From Pseudomonas sp. BP8 (lineage in GTDB: Bacteria > Pseudomonadota > Gammaproteobacteria > Pseudomonadales > Pseudomonadaceae), in assembly GCF_017875955.1 (NCBI RefSeq), contig NZ_JAGINK010000001.1, positions 4,618,501-4,682,500 of the forward strand: 64,000 bases of DNA. Direction: 5' to 3'. The translations under genes and the position numbers were made by a program. Positions 53,128-62,257 of this stretch are shown in pieces. The notes under the pieces were generated by a model that saw nothing but the letters and a program-made list of their open reading frames with translations, made no database searches and was not told where the DNA came from. Every line of letters begins with the position of its first letter. The stretch's first letter is position 1.

Positions 53128-53205
53128 GTGGCAGCTACGTACAGGTCTGCAAGACCGGAAGATGAGAAACCGGCAGATCCGAAGACCTCCCGCACGTAGC
53201 CACCA
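53128..53205 (-). ncRNA. Structured 5' leader, cassette copy 3
   Basis: GGTGGCTACGTGCGGG (53205-53190) pairs with CCTGTACGTAGCTGCCACC (53146-53128) with a three-base bulge. The inner hairpin is AGGTC-TTCG-GATCT, where a G-U pair replaces G-C. CCGG...CCGG and GGTC-TTGCA-GACC follow. Confidence 0.77.
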
Positions 53206-53547
53206 TTGAACGAAGACCCTAGGCGCATTGAACGCAGGGGACTCTCAGGTGGAAAACTCATCTTCAGGCTTGCAGGCCCGGCCGCTGATTTGGCAGCGAC
53301 TGGGCGAGACTAGGACGCAGAAATGACCACCGCAATGGCGCAAAGGCGGTAAAAGGATGATTCAGAAATGGACTACAGGGAACAAGGAAAATCTGATTCT
53401 TCCGTGTAGGACCTGCGTAATAAAACGGTATAGCGAAGCGGGATAGACCGCTCAAGAATGAAAATGGAAATCATTTATATGGAGTCCGAATAGAGCTTGT
53501 CCGTTACTGTCTCTGTTCACCGGAAGCGGATCAGGCACCTGTCGACT

Positions 53548-53976
53548 ATGAAAATTCACAAAGGGATTATGGGGGCCTTTTGGGCTCTGTTAGCCATTTG
53601 CCTCGGACAGGCGCTGTACATCTATGCAACTGTCCCCACCCGACCAGACCCGGATCAGATCGTTTCAATCACACCCGTGGGTGCGGGCGGCGCCATCTAT
53701 GAGGTTCTGTACGGTTCAGGCGGCGCTACCGTTCCTTATATCTACCGGTACTTCGTGATGGACGTTCAACCCAGCGATGAAGCCGCGCTGCAGAAAACCA
53801 AAACGGCCACACCGTTTCTCGTTACGCGAAGCACTCACGCTGTGCGCAGCGTTGCAGGCGGTTCCGTGAAATTGAAAACCAGCGAAACCATCTACGAGTT
53901 CCGCAACAAGGGCTACTTCAAGATTGATGGTGAACTGAATATCGTGAAGTTTGACCTGGACGCAACCCTGCCGTAG
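53548..53976 (+). CDS. Hypothetical membrane-anchored protein
   Basis: A 142-residue protein with one N-terminal hydrophobic segment (about residues 6-28, IMGAFWALLAICLGQALYIY) and a hydrophilic, probably periplasmic domain (VPTRPDPDQIVSITPVGAGG; FVMDVQPSDEAALQKTKT). I do not recognise the family. ATG at 53548 is the natural start for the anchor; its ribosome binding site is weak, and a TTG at 53497 is in frame. It lies between the cassette array and dusA, and its codon use seems less G+C-rich than its neighbours, so it may be acquired. Confidence 0.6.
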   Translation: MKIHKGIMGAFWALLAICLGQALYIYATVPTRPDPDQIVSITPVGAGGAIYEVLYGSGGATVPYIYRYFVMDVQPSDEAALQKTKTATPFLVTRSTHAVRSVAGGSVKLKTSETIYEFRNKGYFKIDGELNIVKFDLDATLP

Positions 53977-54115
53977 ACCATTGCAGCGCGGGCCGCTACC
54001 AAGGCATTCGGGGAGCGGCCTTATCACGCCCGAGCACCCCAGACCGCCCCCACGTGATACCAACGCTGCGTTCCTGATAAACTGTGCCCTCGCCTCACCC
54101 CAGCCAGATACCCTG

Positions 54116-55108
<993 letters not shown>

Positions 55109-55122
55109 CAGCTGCCACTGTA

Positions 55123-55420
55123 CTGTAGCGGGCTTGCCCCAATGGCAGTCAGTTAAGACGCCGGGGGCTGCTTTGCAGCCCTTTCGCGACACAAGGCCGC
55201 TCCCACACGGATCGTGCATGCCGCTATTTACAGGGCAGGCAGGGACATTGTGGGAGCGGCCTTGTGTCGCGAAAGGGCCGCAAAGCGGCCCCAAAACAGG
55301 CGACCTAGTCTTAACTGACCTGCATTGGGGCTTGCCCCGCGAAGAGGCCGGCCCAACCACCGTACTGGATGGCACCGGCTTTGCCGGTGTTCGCGGGGCA
55401 AGCCCGCTCCTACAGGTACC
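55123..55420. repeat. REP pair split by a second REP-based element
   Basis: The outer REP pair runs from GTAGCGGGCTTGCCCC at 55125 through GCGAAGAGGCCGGCCC near 55339 to TTCGCGGGGCAAGCCCGCTC near 55390. It is interrupted at 55140 by the element described next. Confidence 0.8.
55140..55327. mobile_element. MITE-like element made of an inverted type 2 REP pair
   Basis: A 188-base element with inverted ends CAATGGCAGTCAGTTAAGAC and, at the right end reversed, CAATGCAGGTCAGTTAAGAC. Inside is an inverted pair of TTTCGCGACACAAGGCCGCTC. It is flanked by a direct repeat GGGCTTGCCC (55130-55139 and 55328-55337), which suggests target duplication on insertion in a REP. It encodes nothing, so a transposase must act in trans, possibly a REP-associated (RAYT) enzyme. 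Confidence 0.65.
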
Positions 55421-55712
55421 TGCAGTTGCCTGGGAGTGGCGGCGCGCCCGCCGGCATAAAACGGCGCGGAGGGCTGGGCGATTGCGATGGAACCCTGAGC
55501 AGGGTTTACACTCGAACAATCACCCTACAGATGGCCCTTGGATCCTGGCTTGGCCAGTGCTCCAGGGGCTGCCATGCAGCCCATCGCGGGCAAGCCGCGC
55601 TTACACGGTCTTTCGCCATTTCGCGATGGGTGTGCCCGAGCACCCCGACAGCCCTTGAGCGGCCGTCGGGGCTCGGGTAATGTCGAGTCATTGCACAGGA
55701 CAGAGCACGCCC

Positions 55713-56639
55713 ATGACTTCCAAGCTGGAACAACTCAAACAGTTCACCACCGTGGTCGCCGACACCGGGGACCTGGACGCCATCACCCGGCTCAAGCCGG
55801 TCGATGCCACCACCAACCCGTCTCTGCTGCTCAAGGCCGCCGCCATCGCTGGCTACGCGGACCTGCTCAAGCAGGTCAAGGCCGACGCCAAGGGCAATGT
55901 CGACCTGGCCTGCGACAAGTTCGCGGTGGCCGTCGGCGCGGGGATTCTCAAGGTGATTCCTGGGCGGATCTCCACTGAGGTGGATGCGCGTCTGTCGTTC
56001 GATGAACCGGCGCTACTGAACAAGGCCCGCCAGCTGATCGAGCTGTACGATGCCGCCGGCATCGGCCGTGACCGGGTGCTGATCAAGCTGGCTTCCACCT
56101 GGGAAGGCATTCGTGCCGCCGAGAAGCTGGAGAAGGAAGGCATCCAGACCAACCTGACCCTGCTGTTCTCGTTTGCCCAGGCCCAGGCTTGTGCCGATGT
56201 TGGGGTGTTCCTGATCTCGCCGTTCGTAGGACGGATCTACGACTGGTACAAGAAAAGCACCGGCAAGGACTATGTCGGTGCCGAAGACCCAGGCGTGCAA
56301 TCGGTCTCGCGCATCTACGACTACTACAAGACCAACGGCTACGACACCGTGGTGATGGGCGCAAGCTTCCGCAATATCGGCCAGATCGAACAGCTGGCCG
56401 GCTGTGATCGCCTGACCATCAGCCCTGAGCTGCTGCAACAGCTGAGCGACGACCACGGCGAATTGCCGCGCAAGCTCGCCCCGGGCAACAACGGCGAGGC
56501 GAAACAGCAACTGAGCGAGAGCCAGTTCCGCTGGGCCATGAACGAAGACGCCATGGGCACCGAGAAGCTGGCCGAGGGCATTCGCCAGTTCGCACGTGAC
56601 CAAGAGAAACTGGAAGCGCTGCTCGCGGAAAAAGCCTGA
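55713..56639 (+). CDS. tal: Transaldolase
   Basis: A 308-residue enzyme of the pentose phosphate pathway that moves a dihydroxyacetone unit from sedoheptulose 7-phosphate to glyceraldehyde 3-phosphate. The motifs VDATTNPSLLLKAA (N-terminal) and the Schiff-base lysine in VLIKLASTWEG near residue 132 are present, as is NLTLLFSFAQA. ATG at 55713 gives MTSKLEQLKQ. It lies downstream of dusA across a REP-rich gap of about 600 bases. Confidence 0.97.
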   Translation: MTSKLEQLKQFTTVVADTGDLDAITRLKPVDATTNPSLLLKAAAIAGYADLLKQVKADAKGNVDLACDKFAVAVGAGILKVIPGRISTEVDARLSFDEPALLNKARQLIELYDAAGIGRDRVLIKLASTWEGIRAAEKLEKEGIQTNLTLLFSFAQAQACADVGVFLISPFVGRIYDWYKKSTGKDYVGAEDPGVQSVSRIYDYYKTNGYDTVVMGASFRNIGQIEQLAGCDRLTISPELLQQLSDDHGELPRKLAPGNNGEAKQQLSESQFRWAMNEDAMGTEKLAEGIRQFARDQEKLEALLAEKA

Positions 56640-56727
56640 TACAAATCCGATTTGCCTGACAGGCGGGAATTGCTGAGCATCCTTGGCCTTTTTCCACAGG
56701 TCGGGATTATTGGTTGAATCCGCCGAC

Positions 56728-56762
56728 GCATTCGCGGGGCAAGCCCACGCCTACCGGGGTGA
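56728..56762. repeat. Degraded REP unit
   Basis: ATTCGCGGGGCAAGCCCACG, followed by CCTACC, matches one REP unit with changes. It is in the 191-base gap after tal. Confidence 0.65.
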
Positions 56763-56830
56763 GCTTGCCTGCGAGGACGCTGATGTGGACGCCATAGGAT
56801 GTTGCCCCCCGCTGCCCATTCGAGTTGTCG

Positions 56831-58717
56831 ATGACCCCCTCCCCTGAATTACTCCCGCATGTGCTGGCCGGCCCCGTGCTGCGTCGCCTGGAACCTCAGC
56901 GCCTGGCAATCTGGCTGGTTGGCTCACAACCACTGGATCCTCACTTCATCCTCGACAGCCCTGGCATCGAAGCGACTGTCGATTGCCAGGTAATTGCTGT
57001 CGGTAGGCACGCGTTCGTGCACCTGCTGGACATCCACTTCAACGCGCCGCTGCCGTACAACGTCGCGCTCGACTATGACCTGCGCCTGGCCAACGGCGAA
57101 GGTATCGCGCAATGGGCGCCGCACCTGCTCTACCAGGGCGCCAACCGGCCCAGCTTTGTCTTGCATGAGCGCATCGAACAACTGCTGCATGGCTCGTGCC
57201 GCAAGCCGCATCACCCGGCAGCCGACGGCCTGCTCTGCGCTGACCGCCTGCTGCAAGCATGTGAAACCGCCGAGGCACGCCCTGCCCTGCTGCTGATGAG
57301 CGGCGATCAGGTCTACGCCGATGACGTCGCAGGCCCCATGCTGCGCGCCATTCATAGCCTCATCGAGCGCCTGGGCCTGTACGACGAAAGCCTCGACGGC
57401 GCGCTGGTCGACGACAGCGCTGAGCTCTACCGCCACCCGGCCTCCTATTATCACCGGGCCGACCTGCTGCCCGCTCAGGAGGGCAATGAGACCCTGCGCG
57501 AGCGCTTTTTCGGCGGCAAGCGCAAACCGATCTTCTCCTCCAGCAACGCCGACAATCACCTGGTGACCTTCGCCGAAGTGATGGCCATGTATTTGCTGGT
57601 CTGGTCGCCGACGCCGTGGACGCTGGTGCGCATGGACATGCCTGCAGGCCTGACCGACCAGCGCCAGACGCGCTACCGCGAAGAACTGCCACTGATCGAG
57701 GGCTTTGCCGCCAACCTCGGCCAGGTGGCGCGGGTGATGGCGCACCTGCCGTGCCTGATGATCTTCGACGACCACGACATCACTGACGACTGGAACCTCT
57801 CCGCGCAGTGGGAAGAAACCGCCTACGGCCATCCGTTCTCCCGGCGCATCATTGGCAATGCGCTGCTCGGCTACCTGCTGTGCCAAGGCTGGGGCAACGA
57901 CCCGGACAGCTGCCAGGTGCTGGTCGAGCAGTGCAAGGCGTTCATTGAGCAACTCGCTGGCCAGCACCTGCACAAGGACAGCCAGGACGCGTTGATTGGC
58001 GAGCTGCTGCGCTTCCAGGGCTGGCAGTTCAACCTGCCGAGCAACCCGCCGCTGCTGGTACTGGATACCCGCACCCGTCGCTGGCGCAGCGAAAACAGCC
58101 TGAAGAAGCCGTCCGGGCTGCTCGACTGGGAAGCCTTGTGCGAGCTGCAACAGGCCCTGCTCGATCATCCGTCGGCGATTATCGTATCGCCGGCGCCGAT
58201 CTTCGGGGTAAAGCTGATCGAAACCGTGCAACGGGTGTTCAGCTGGCTGGGCTATCCGCTGCTGGTGGATGCCGAAAACTGGATGGCCCATCGCGGCGCG
58301 GCGCAGGTGATCCTGAACATCTTCCGCCACTCGCGCACACCGGGGCACTATGTGGTGCTGTCGGGCGATGTGCACTATTCGTTCGTCTACGAGGTGCTGA
58401 TCCGCCACCGTCAGCGCGGCCCGCACCTGTGGCAGATCACCAGCAGCGGGATCAAGAACCAGTTCCCCAAGCGCCTGCTGGATGTGCTCGACCGACTCAA
58501 CCGCTGGCTCTACTCACCGCGCTCGCCGCTCAACTGGTTTACCAAGCGACGATTGATGGAAGTGGTGCCGCGCACGCCAACTCGCAGCCAGGCGGGTGAG
58601 CGGCTGTGGAACAGTGCCGGGTTGGGGCAGGTGTTTTTCAATGAGCAGGGGCAGCCGGAGCGGGTCTATCAGCTGAATGCGGATGGATCGGCAGCGAATG
58701 AGTTTGTCAGGGATTAG
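56831..58717 (+). CDS. PhoD-like metallophosphatase
   Basis: A 628-residue protein of the PhoD-like phosphatase group, without a signal peptide. Metal-binding motifs are LLMSGDQVYADDV near residue 155, IFDDHDITDDWN near 315, and VVLSGDVHYSFVYE near 513. The N-terminal 130 residues form a separate, probably beta-rich region. Alkaline phosphatase or phosphodiesterase activity is expected; the substrate is not known. ATG at 56831 is used; a TTG at 56825 is in frame. No Tat signal is present, so it should be cytoplasmic, unlike classical PhoD. Confidence 0.83.
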   Translation: MTPSPELLPHVLAGPVLRRLEPQRLAIWLVGSQPLDPHFILDSPGIEATVDCQVIAVGRHAFVHLLDIHFNAPLPYNVALDYDLRLANGEGIAQWAPHLLYQGANRPSFVLHERIEQLLHGSCRKPHHPAADGLLCADRLLQACETAEARPALLLMSGDQVYADDVAGPMLRAIHSLIERLGLYDESLDGALVDDSAELYRHPASYYHRADLLPAQEGNETLRERFFGGKRKPIFSSSNADNHLVTFAEVMAMYLLVWSPTPWTLVRMDMPAGLTDQRQTRYREELPLIEGFAANLGQVARVMAHLPCLMIFDDHDITDDWNLSAQWEETAYGHPFSRRIIGNALLGYLLCQGWGNDPDSCQVLVEQCKAFIEQLAGQHLHKDSQDALIGELLRFQGWQFNLPSNPPLLVLDTRTRRWRSENSLKKPSGLLDWEALCELQQALLDHPSAIIVSPAPIFGVKLIETVQRVFSWLGYPLLVDAENWMAHRGAAQVILNIFRHSRTPGHYVVLSGDVHYSFVYEVLIRHRQRGPHLWQITSSGIKNQFPKRLLDVLDRLNRWLYSPRSPLNWFTKRRLMEVVPRTPTRSQAGERLWNSAGLGQVFFNEQGQPERVYQLNADGSAANEFVRD

Positions 58718-58744
58718 ACGTTGAGGGCTGCGGAGGCTGTGCTG

Positions 58745-58819
58745 ACGCCTTCGCGGGGCAAGCCCGCTCCTACAGGTTATGCGGAGCCTGTAGGAGCGGG
58801 CTTGCCCCGCGAAGGCAGC
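58745..58819. repeat. Inverted REP pair
   Basis: GCCTTCGCGGGGCAAGCCCG and its reverse complement separated by about 20 bases, between the convergent PhoD-like and rssC genes. Confidence 0.92.
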
Positions 58820-58833
58820 AACGCGATCGAAAG

Positions 58834-59316
58834 TCAGGAACGCTCGAGCGCGTTGACCAGGTCGTGGAAAGCTTCACGGTTCGAGTCGTTCAGCCCCATG
58901 AGAATCTTGTGCGCCTCAAGCACCTTGGAGCGCACCACCTCTTCACTCTGGTCCTGGGACGGCAGGTCGGTCAGGCACTCGGTGCACGGCACCGGGCGAT
59001 CGACGATGTTGAACACCTGATCGAAGCCCATCGACTGCAACAACCGGGAAATGTCCGGGTTGGTGGTGACCACGGTCGGCAGCAGGCCAATCTTTTGCCG
59101 CGACAGGATCGACAGCTTCGCCAGCAACCCGAGGGTGGTGCTGTCGATGCTTTCGGTCTCGGTCAGGTCGATGACGATGGCCGAGAAGTTCAGCGCGGTG
59201 AAGATCTTCTCGATCGTCGCATCCAACGCTGAACACAGGGTCAGGCGCACTTCACCGACGAACTTCAGGACGAAGGTACCACTCTGTTCGGCGAACTGGA
59301 TTCTACCGGTACTCAT
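58834..59316 (-). CDS. rssC: Anti-anti-sigma factor RssC
   Basis: A 160-residue STAS-domain protein. The phosphorylatable serine/threonine region is ESIDSTTLGLLAKLS near residue 57, as in SpoIIAA-type antagonists. The C-terminal extension has paired cysteines (VPCTECL) and is typical of the RssC/HsbA group. In Pseudomonas, RssB and RssC take part in control of RpoS. The ATG overlaps the rssB stop as ATGA, so the genes are co-translated. Confidence 0.87.
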   Translation of the reverse strand: MSTGRIQFAEQSGTFVLKFVGEVRLTLCSALDATIEKIFTALNFSAIVIDLTETESIDSTTLGLLAKLSILSRQKIGLLPTVVTTNPDISRLLQSMGFDQVFNIVDRPVPCTECLTDLPSQDQSEEVVRSKVLEAHKILMGLNDSNREAFHDLVNALERS

Positions 59317-60497
59317 TGAAGGTTCCTGCTCAACACCAATAGGGCGATATCATCCGGCATCTCCCCAAGCGTAGCCAATCCGAAACGTTGGCGCAGCCCA
59401 TCCAGGCTACCCCCCGCGGCCTTGACGATTTCCGGCAAGGCAGCTTCTTTATCTTTGAGCGTATCCCCAGGCAAAAGGTCCAAGATGCCGTCCGACATCA
59501 GGCTGAGGCTGAACTGCGCAGGCAGTTCGACGACCAGGTCCTGGTAGGTGGCTTCTTCAAACAGCCCTACCGGCAGGCCGCGGCCTTGGAGGTAGCGCGT
59601 ATGCTCGGGGGTGTACAGCACCGGCAGCGGCAGGTGGCCGCCAACGGCATAGGTCAGCAGGCCGGTGTCTTCATCGATCACCCCGCCGACCATGGTCACA
59701 TGCTTGCCCAGCTTGCAGTTGATCAGGCCGCGGTTGATGTGGCTGAGCACTTCCGACGGTTTGAAGTCGCGCATCTTGCCGCCACGCTTGAACTCGAACA
59801 GCAGCCGGGTCGTCATGAACTTGAGCAATACCGTGACAAACGCCGACGAAGCGCCATGGCCGGACACGTCCGCCAGGTAGAACGCGATGCGCCGATCATC
59901 AACCCTGAAGTAGTCGGCAAAGTCGCCCGACAGGTACAGCGAGGGGATGATCTGGTGCTCGAAGGCGATATCACCGGCAACCCAGGGGCTTTCAGGGAGC
60001 ATGTTCATCTGCACCTGGCGCCCGGCGGTCTGGTCTTCCTGCAACAGGTGCAGGCTGGCCTCCAGCTCACGGTTGGCCGCTTCGAGCTTGTCGCGGTAGC
60101 GCTGGTTCTCGAGCACCAGCCGCGAGCGATCGAGGGCACGCCGGACCGAGTGTTCGAGCACGGCGAGGTCTTCGAGCGGCTTGATCAGGTAATCGGCGGC
60201 GCCCAGGCGCAGAGCCTCGACCGCGTCGCTCATGACACCGGCACCAGACACCACGATAACCGGCAACTGCGGGGCGAGCTCGCTGATCCGCCGGATCAGC
60301 TCGAGGCCGCCCATCTGCGGCATGCGCAGATCGCAGATGACGAGATCGGGCTGGTGTTCTTCGAAGACCTGAAGGCCCTGCTGGCCGTTGCCGGCCTGAA
60401 GGACGCTGAAGCCACTGTCTTCCAGATAGGCGGCGAGGCTCGCACGGACCACGTCGTCGTCATCGATGATCAGCAGCGTTGCACTGGTTTTCTGCAT
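59313..60497 (-). CDS. rssB: Response regulator with PP2C phosphatase output, RssB
   Basis: A 394-residue protein with an N-terminal receiver domain (acidic DDDD near residue 12, phospho-acceptor in DLVICDLRMP near 55, conserved K in LIKPLEDL) and a C-terminal PP2C-like Ser/Thr phosphatase (SGDFADYFRV, LADVSGHGASSAFVTVLLK, LMSDGILDLLPG). This architecture, the length and the partner rssC match Pseudomonas RssB. Its phosphatase probably acts on RssC. The start ATG at 60497 is standard. Confidence 0.92.
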   Translation of the reverse strand: MQKTSATLLIIDDDDVVRASLAAYLEDSGFSVLQAGNGQQGLQVFEEHQPDLVICDLRMPQMGGLELIRRISELAPQLPVIVVSGAGVMSDAVEALRLGAADYLIKPLEDLAVLEHSVRRALDRSRLVLENQRYRDKLEAANRELEASLHLLQEDQTAGRQVQMNMLPESPWVAGDIAFEHQIIPSLYLSGDFADYFRVDDRRIAFYLADVSGHGASSAFVTVLLKFMTTRLLFEFKRGGKMRDFKPSEVLSHINRGLINCKLGKHVTMVGGVIDEDTGLLTYAVGGHLPLPVLYTPEHTRYLQGRGLPVGLFEEATYQDLVVELPAQFSLSLMSDGILDLLPGDTLKDKEAALPEIVKAAGGSLDGLRQRFGLATLGEMPDDIALLVLSRNLQ

Positions 60498-60766
60498 GTG
60501 GGCGAACGGCGCCGGATTAGGTTGGCGTAGGATCGTCGCAAAGCGCGACGAAGACTACTGGAATACTCTTTGGCTGCTCTACTCTTTGAGTTGTAGGACA
60601 AGAACGCTTGTCCGGCAACCAGCAGAGGTGCCCTGTAAGGCGCAGACGGTACTCCCATCCGCCAGGCGTTTCAAGCATGCGCGAGTCGGCGCCAGTGCTC
60701 TTTACAGGGCAAATTGCCGGGAGTTATAAGAAAGCTGTCCAACGCAACCCGATGAAAGGATCGAGC

Positions 60767-61066
60767 ATGCACCAGACACCCAGCAATCACAGCGAAAAGC
60801 GCGATTTCATCCGCATGCGCATCGATGCCGAGGTCAGCCTGCTGCATGCTGACCAGGTGGTCGCGGCGGTGTGCCTGGACCTCTCCAGCGGCGGCATGCA
60901 GGTCAAGGCGCCGCAGCGCTATCAGGTAGGTGACAAGCTTGAGGTTCGGCTCGACTCCGACCACCCTGCGCTCAAGGGCCTGCATGCCAGTACCGAGGTG
61001 GTGTGGATCGCCGACCAGGCCGGCGGACAGCAGAAATTCGGCCTGCGCATCTTGGCGATGCATTGA
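60767..61066 (+). CDS. PilZ domain c-di-GMP-binding protein
   Basis: A 99-residue single PilZ domain. The two nucleotide-binding motifs are RDFIR (RxxxR, near residue 12) and DLSSGGMQ (D/NxSxxG, near 40). It should bind cyclic di-GMP; the target is unknown. ATG at 60767 follows AAGGA by seven bases; an in-frame ATG at 60752 is also possible. It is divergent from rssB, the same neighbourhood as PA2799 in P. aeruginosa. Confidence 0.9.
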   Translation: MHQTPSNHSEKRDFIRMRIDAEVSLLHADQVVAAVCLDLSSGGMQVKAPQRYQVGDKLEVRLDSDHPALKGLHASTEVVWIADQAGGQQKFGLRILAMH

Positions 61067-61075
61067 TCTGTTACT

Positions 61076-61103
61076 AAAAAGGCGACCCGAGGTTCGCCTT
61101 TTT
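61076..61103 (+). terminator. Terminator of the PilZ gene
   Basis: AAAAAGGCGA, short loop, TTCGCCTTTTT, ten bases after the stop codon. A clear intrinsic terminator. Confidence 0.88.
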
Positions 61104-61142
61104 ACGGTTCTGCACAGACAGATTGTGAGAGGCGATGATCTG

Positions 61143-61181
61143 TTGGCTTGGCTTGGCTTGGCTGGCTGGCTGGCTGGCTGG
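61143..61181. repeat. Simple GGCTT/GGCT repeat tract
   Basis: Three units of GGCTT followed by about five units of GGCT. It is non-coding and prone to slippage. Confidence 0.9.
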
Positions 61182-61193
61182 TATAGGAATTGT

Positions 61194-62189
61194 GGGCTTA
61201 TCCATTTGATGTGGTGTAGCTGATGGCCCCTTCCGCCCTTACGGCGGGTCACTTTTTTTCTTGGAAAAAAGTAACCAAAAACCGCCTGCTCCTGCATCCG
61301 GCCCCTACGCTGCGCTACGGGGTTCCCTCGCTCCGGTCTTGCTCCGGGAGGACCGCGCTGTACGGCCCATCCTGGGCCTCAGCGCTTTCCGGCCATCCAT
61401 GGCCTCCACCTCCCTGCGCAAGACCTCCACTCGGCCTCCTGAAGTCGCGAAGTTACGGGCGGCGTCTGGGCTGGCGTTGTCTTCGATAGTGGCAGGTGGG
61501 TTGGATATTCGGGCCTCTTCGCGGGGCAAGCCCGCTCCTACAGGTACAGCGCCGAATTCAAAATCTGCGCAATACCTGTAGGAGCGGGCTTGTCCCGCGA
61601 AGAGGCCGGTACTGGCAACGCAAATCGCAGGGCGCAGCCCTGCCAGCCACCCCACAAATCCGCTGGTAAACAAACAAAGCGAGAGCGCAGCGATTCACCT
61701 GCCGTTGCCCTGATTTGTGTAGAGCCCAGGAGGTATGCAAATCCTGTAGGAGCGGTGGTGCGGCGATCCAATTTGTCCCGCGAAGAGGCCGGTACTGCCA
61801 ATGCAAATCGCAGGGCGCAACCCTGCCAGCCACACCACAAATCCGCTCGTAAACAAACAAAGCGAGAGCGCAGCGATTCGCCTGCCGTTGCAGTGGCTGT
61901 TGATCTTGATCTTGCTCTTGCTCTTGATCTACCAGCGACTTCAGGAGGCCGAGCGCAGGTCTTGCGCAGGGAGGTGGAGGCCATGGATGGCCGGAAAGCG
62001 CTGAGGCCCAGGAGGGGCCGTACAGCGCGGTCCTCCCGGAGCAAGACCGGAGCGAGGGAACCCCGCAGCGCAGCGGAGGGGCCGGATGCAGGAGCAAGCG
62101 GTTTTTGGTTACTTTTTTCCAAGAAAACAAGCGACCCGCCGTAAGGGCGGAAGGGGACAGAAAAGCCACCCAATCAAATGGATAAGCCC
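61194..62189. repeat. 1-kb composite element with long inverted arms
   Basis: Two arms of about 255 bases in inverted orientation (61194-61447 and 61936-62189) enclose a centre with REP units and two direct copies of about 130 bases (61573-61725 and 61771-61900, each with AAACAAACAAAGCGAGAGCG). The outermost 17 bases, GGGCTTATCCATTTGAT, match exactly. Arm sequence such as CCGCCCTTACGGCGGGTCAC is common between genes in this genus. Open frames across it are dictated by the repeat and are not genes. Confidence 0.8.
61904..61935. repeat. Simple repeat TTGATC/TTGCTC
   Basis: About five hexamer-like units (GATCTTGATCTTGCTCTTGC...) at the inner edge of the right arm. Confidence 0.8.
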
Positions 62190-62257
62190 CCCACCCTACA
62201 AGCCCCGGCCCATCCTCCCAGACAACCCGTGAAGAACCCTATTTACGACCTCAACGC

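Noticed and set aside
49980..53410. Possible CRISPR array because of regular repeats
   Set aside because: Repeat units are about 1.19 kb and coding; no short direct repeats with unique spacers and no cas genes.
61223..62173. Several open frames with WKKVTKNRLLLHPAP
   Set aside because: They lie in the inverted-repeat element, appear in mirrored form in both arms, and have no start signals; they follow from the repeat sequence.
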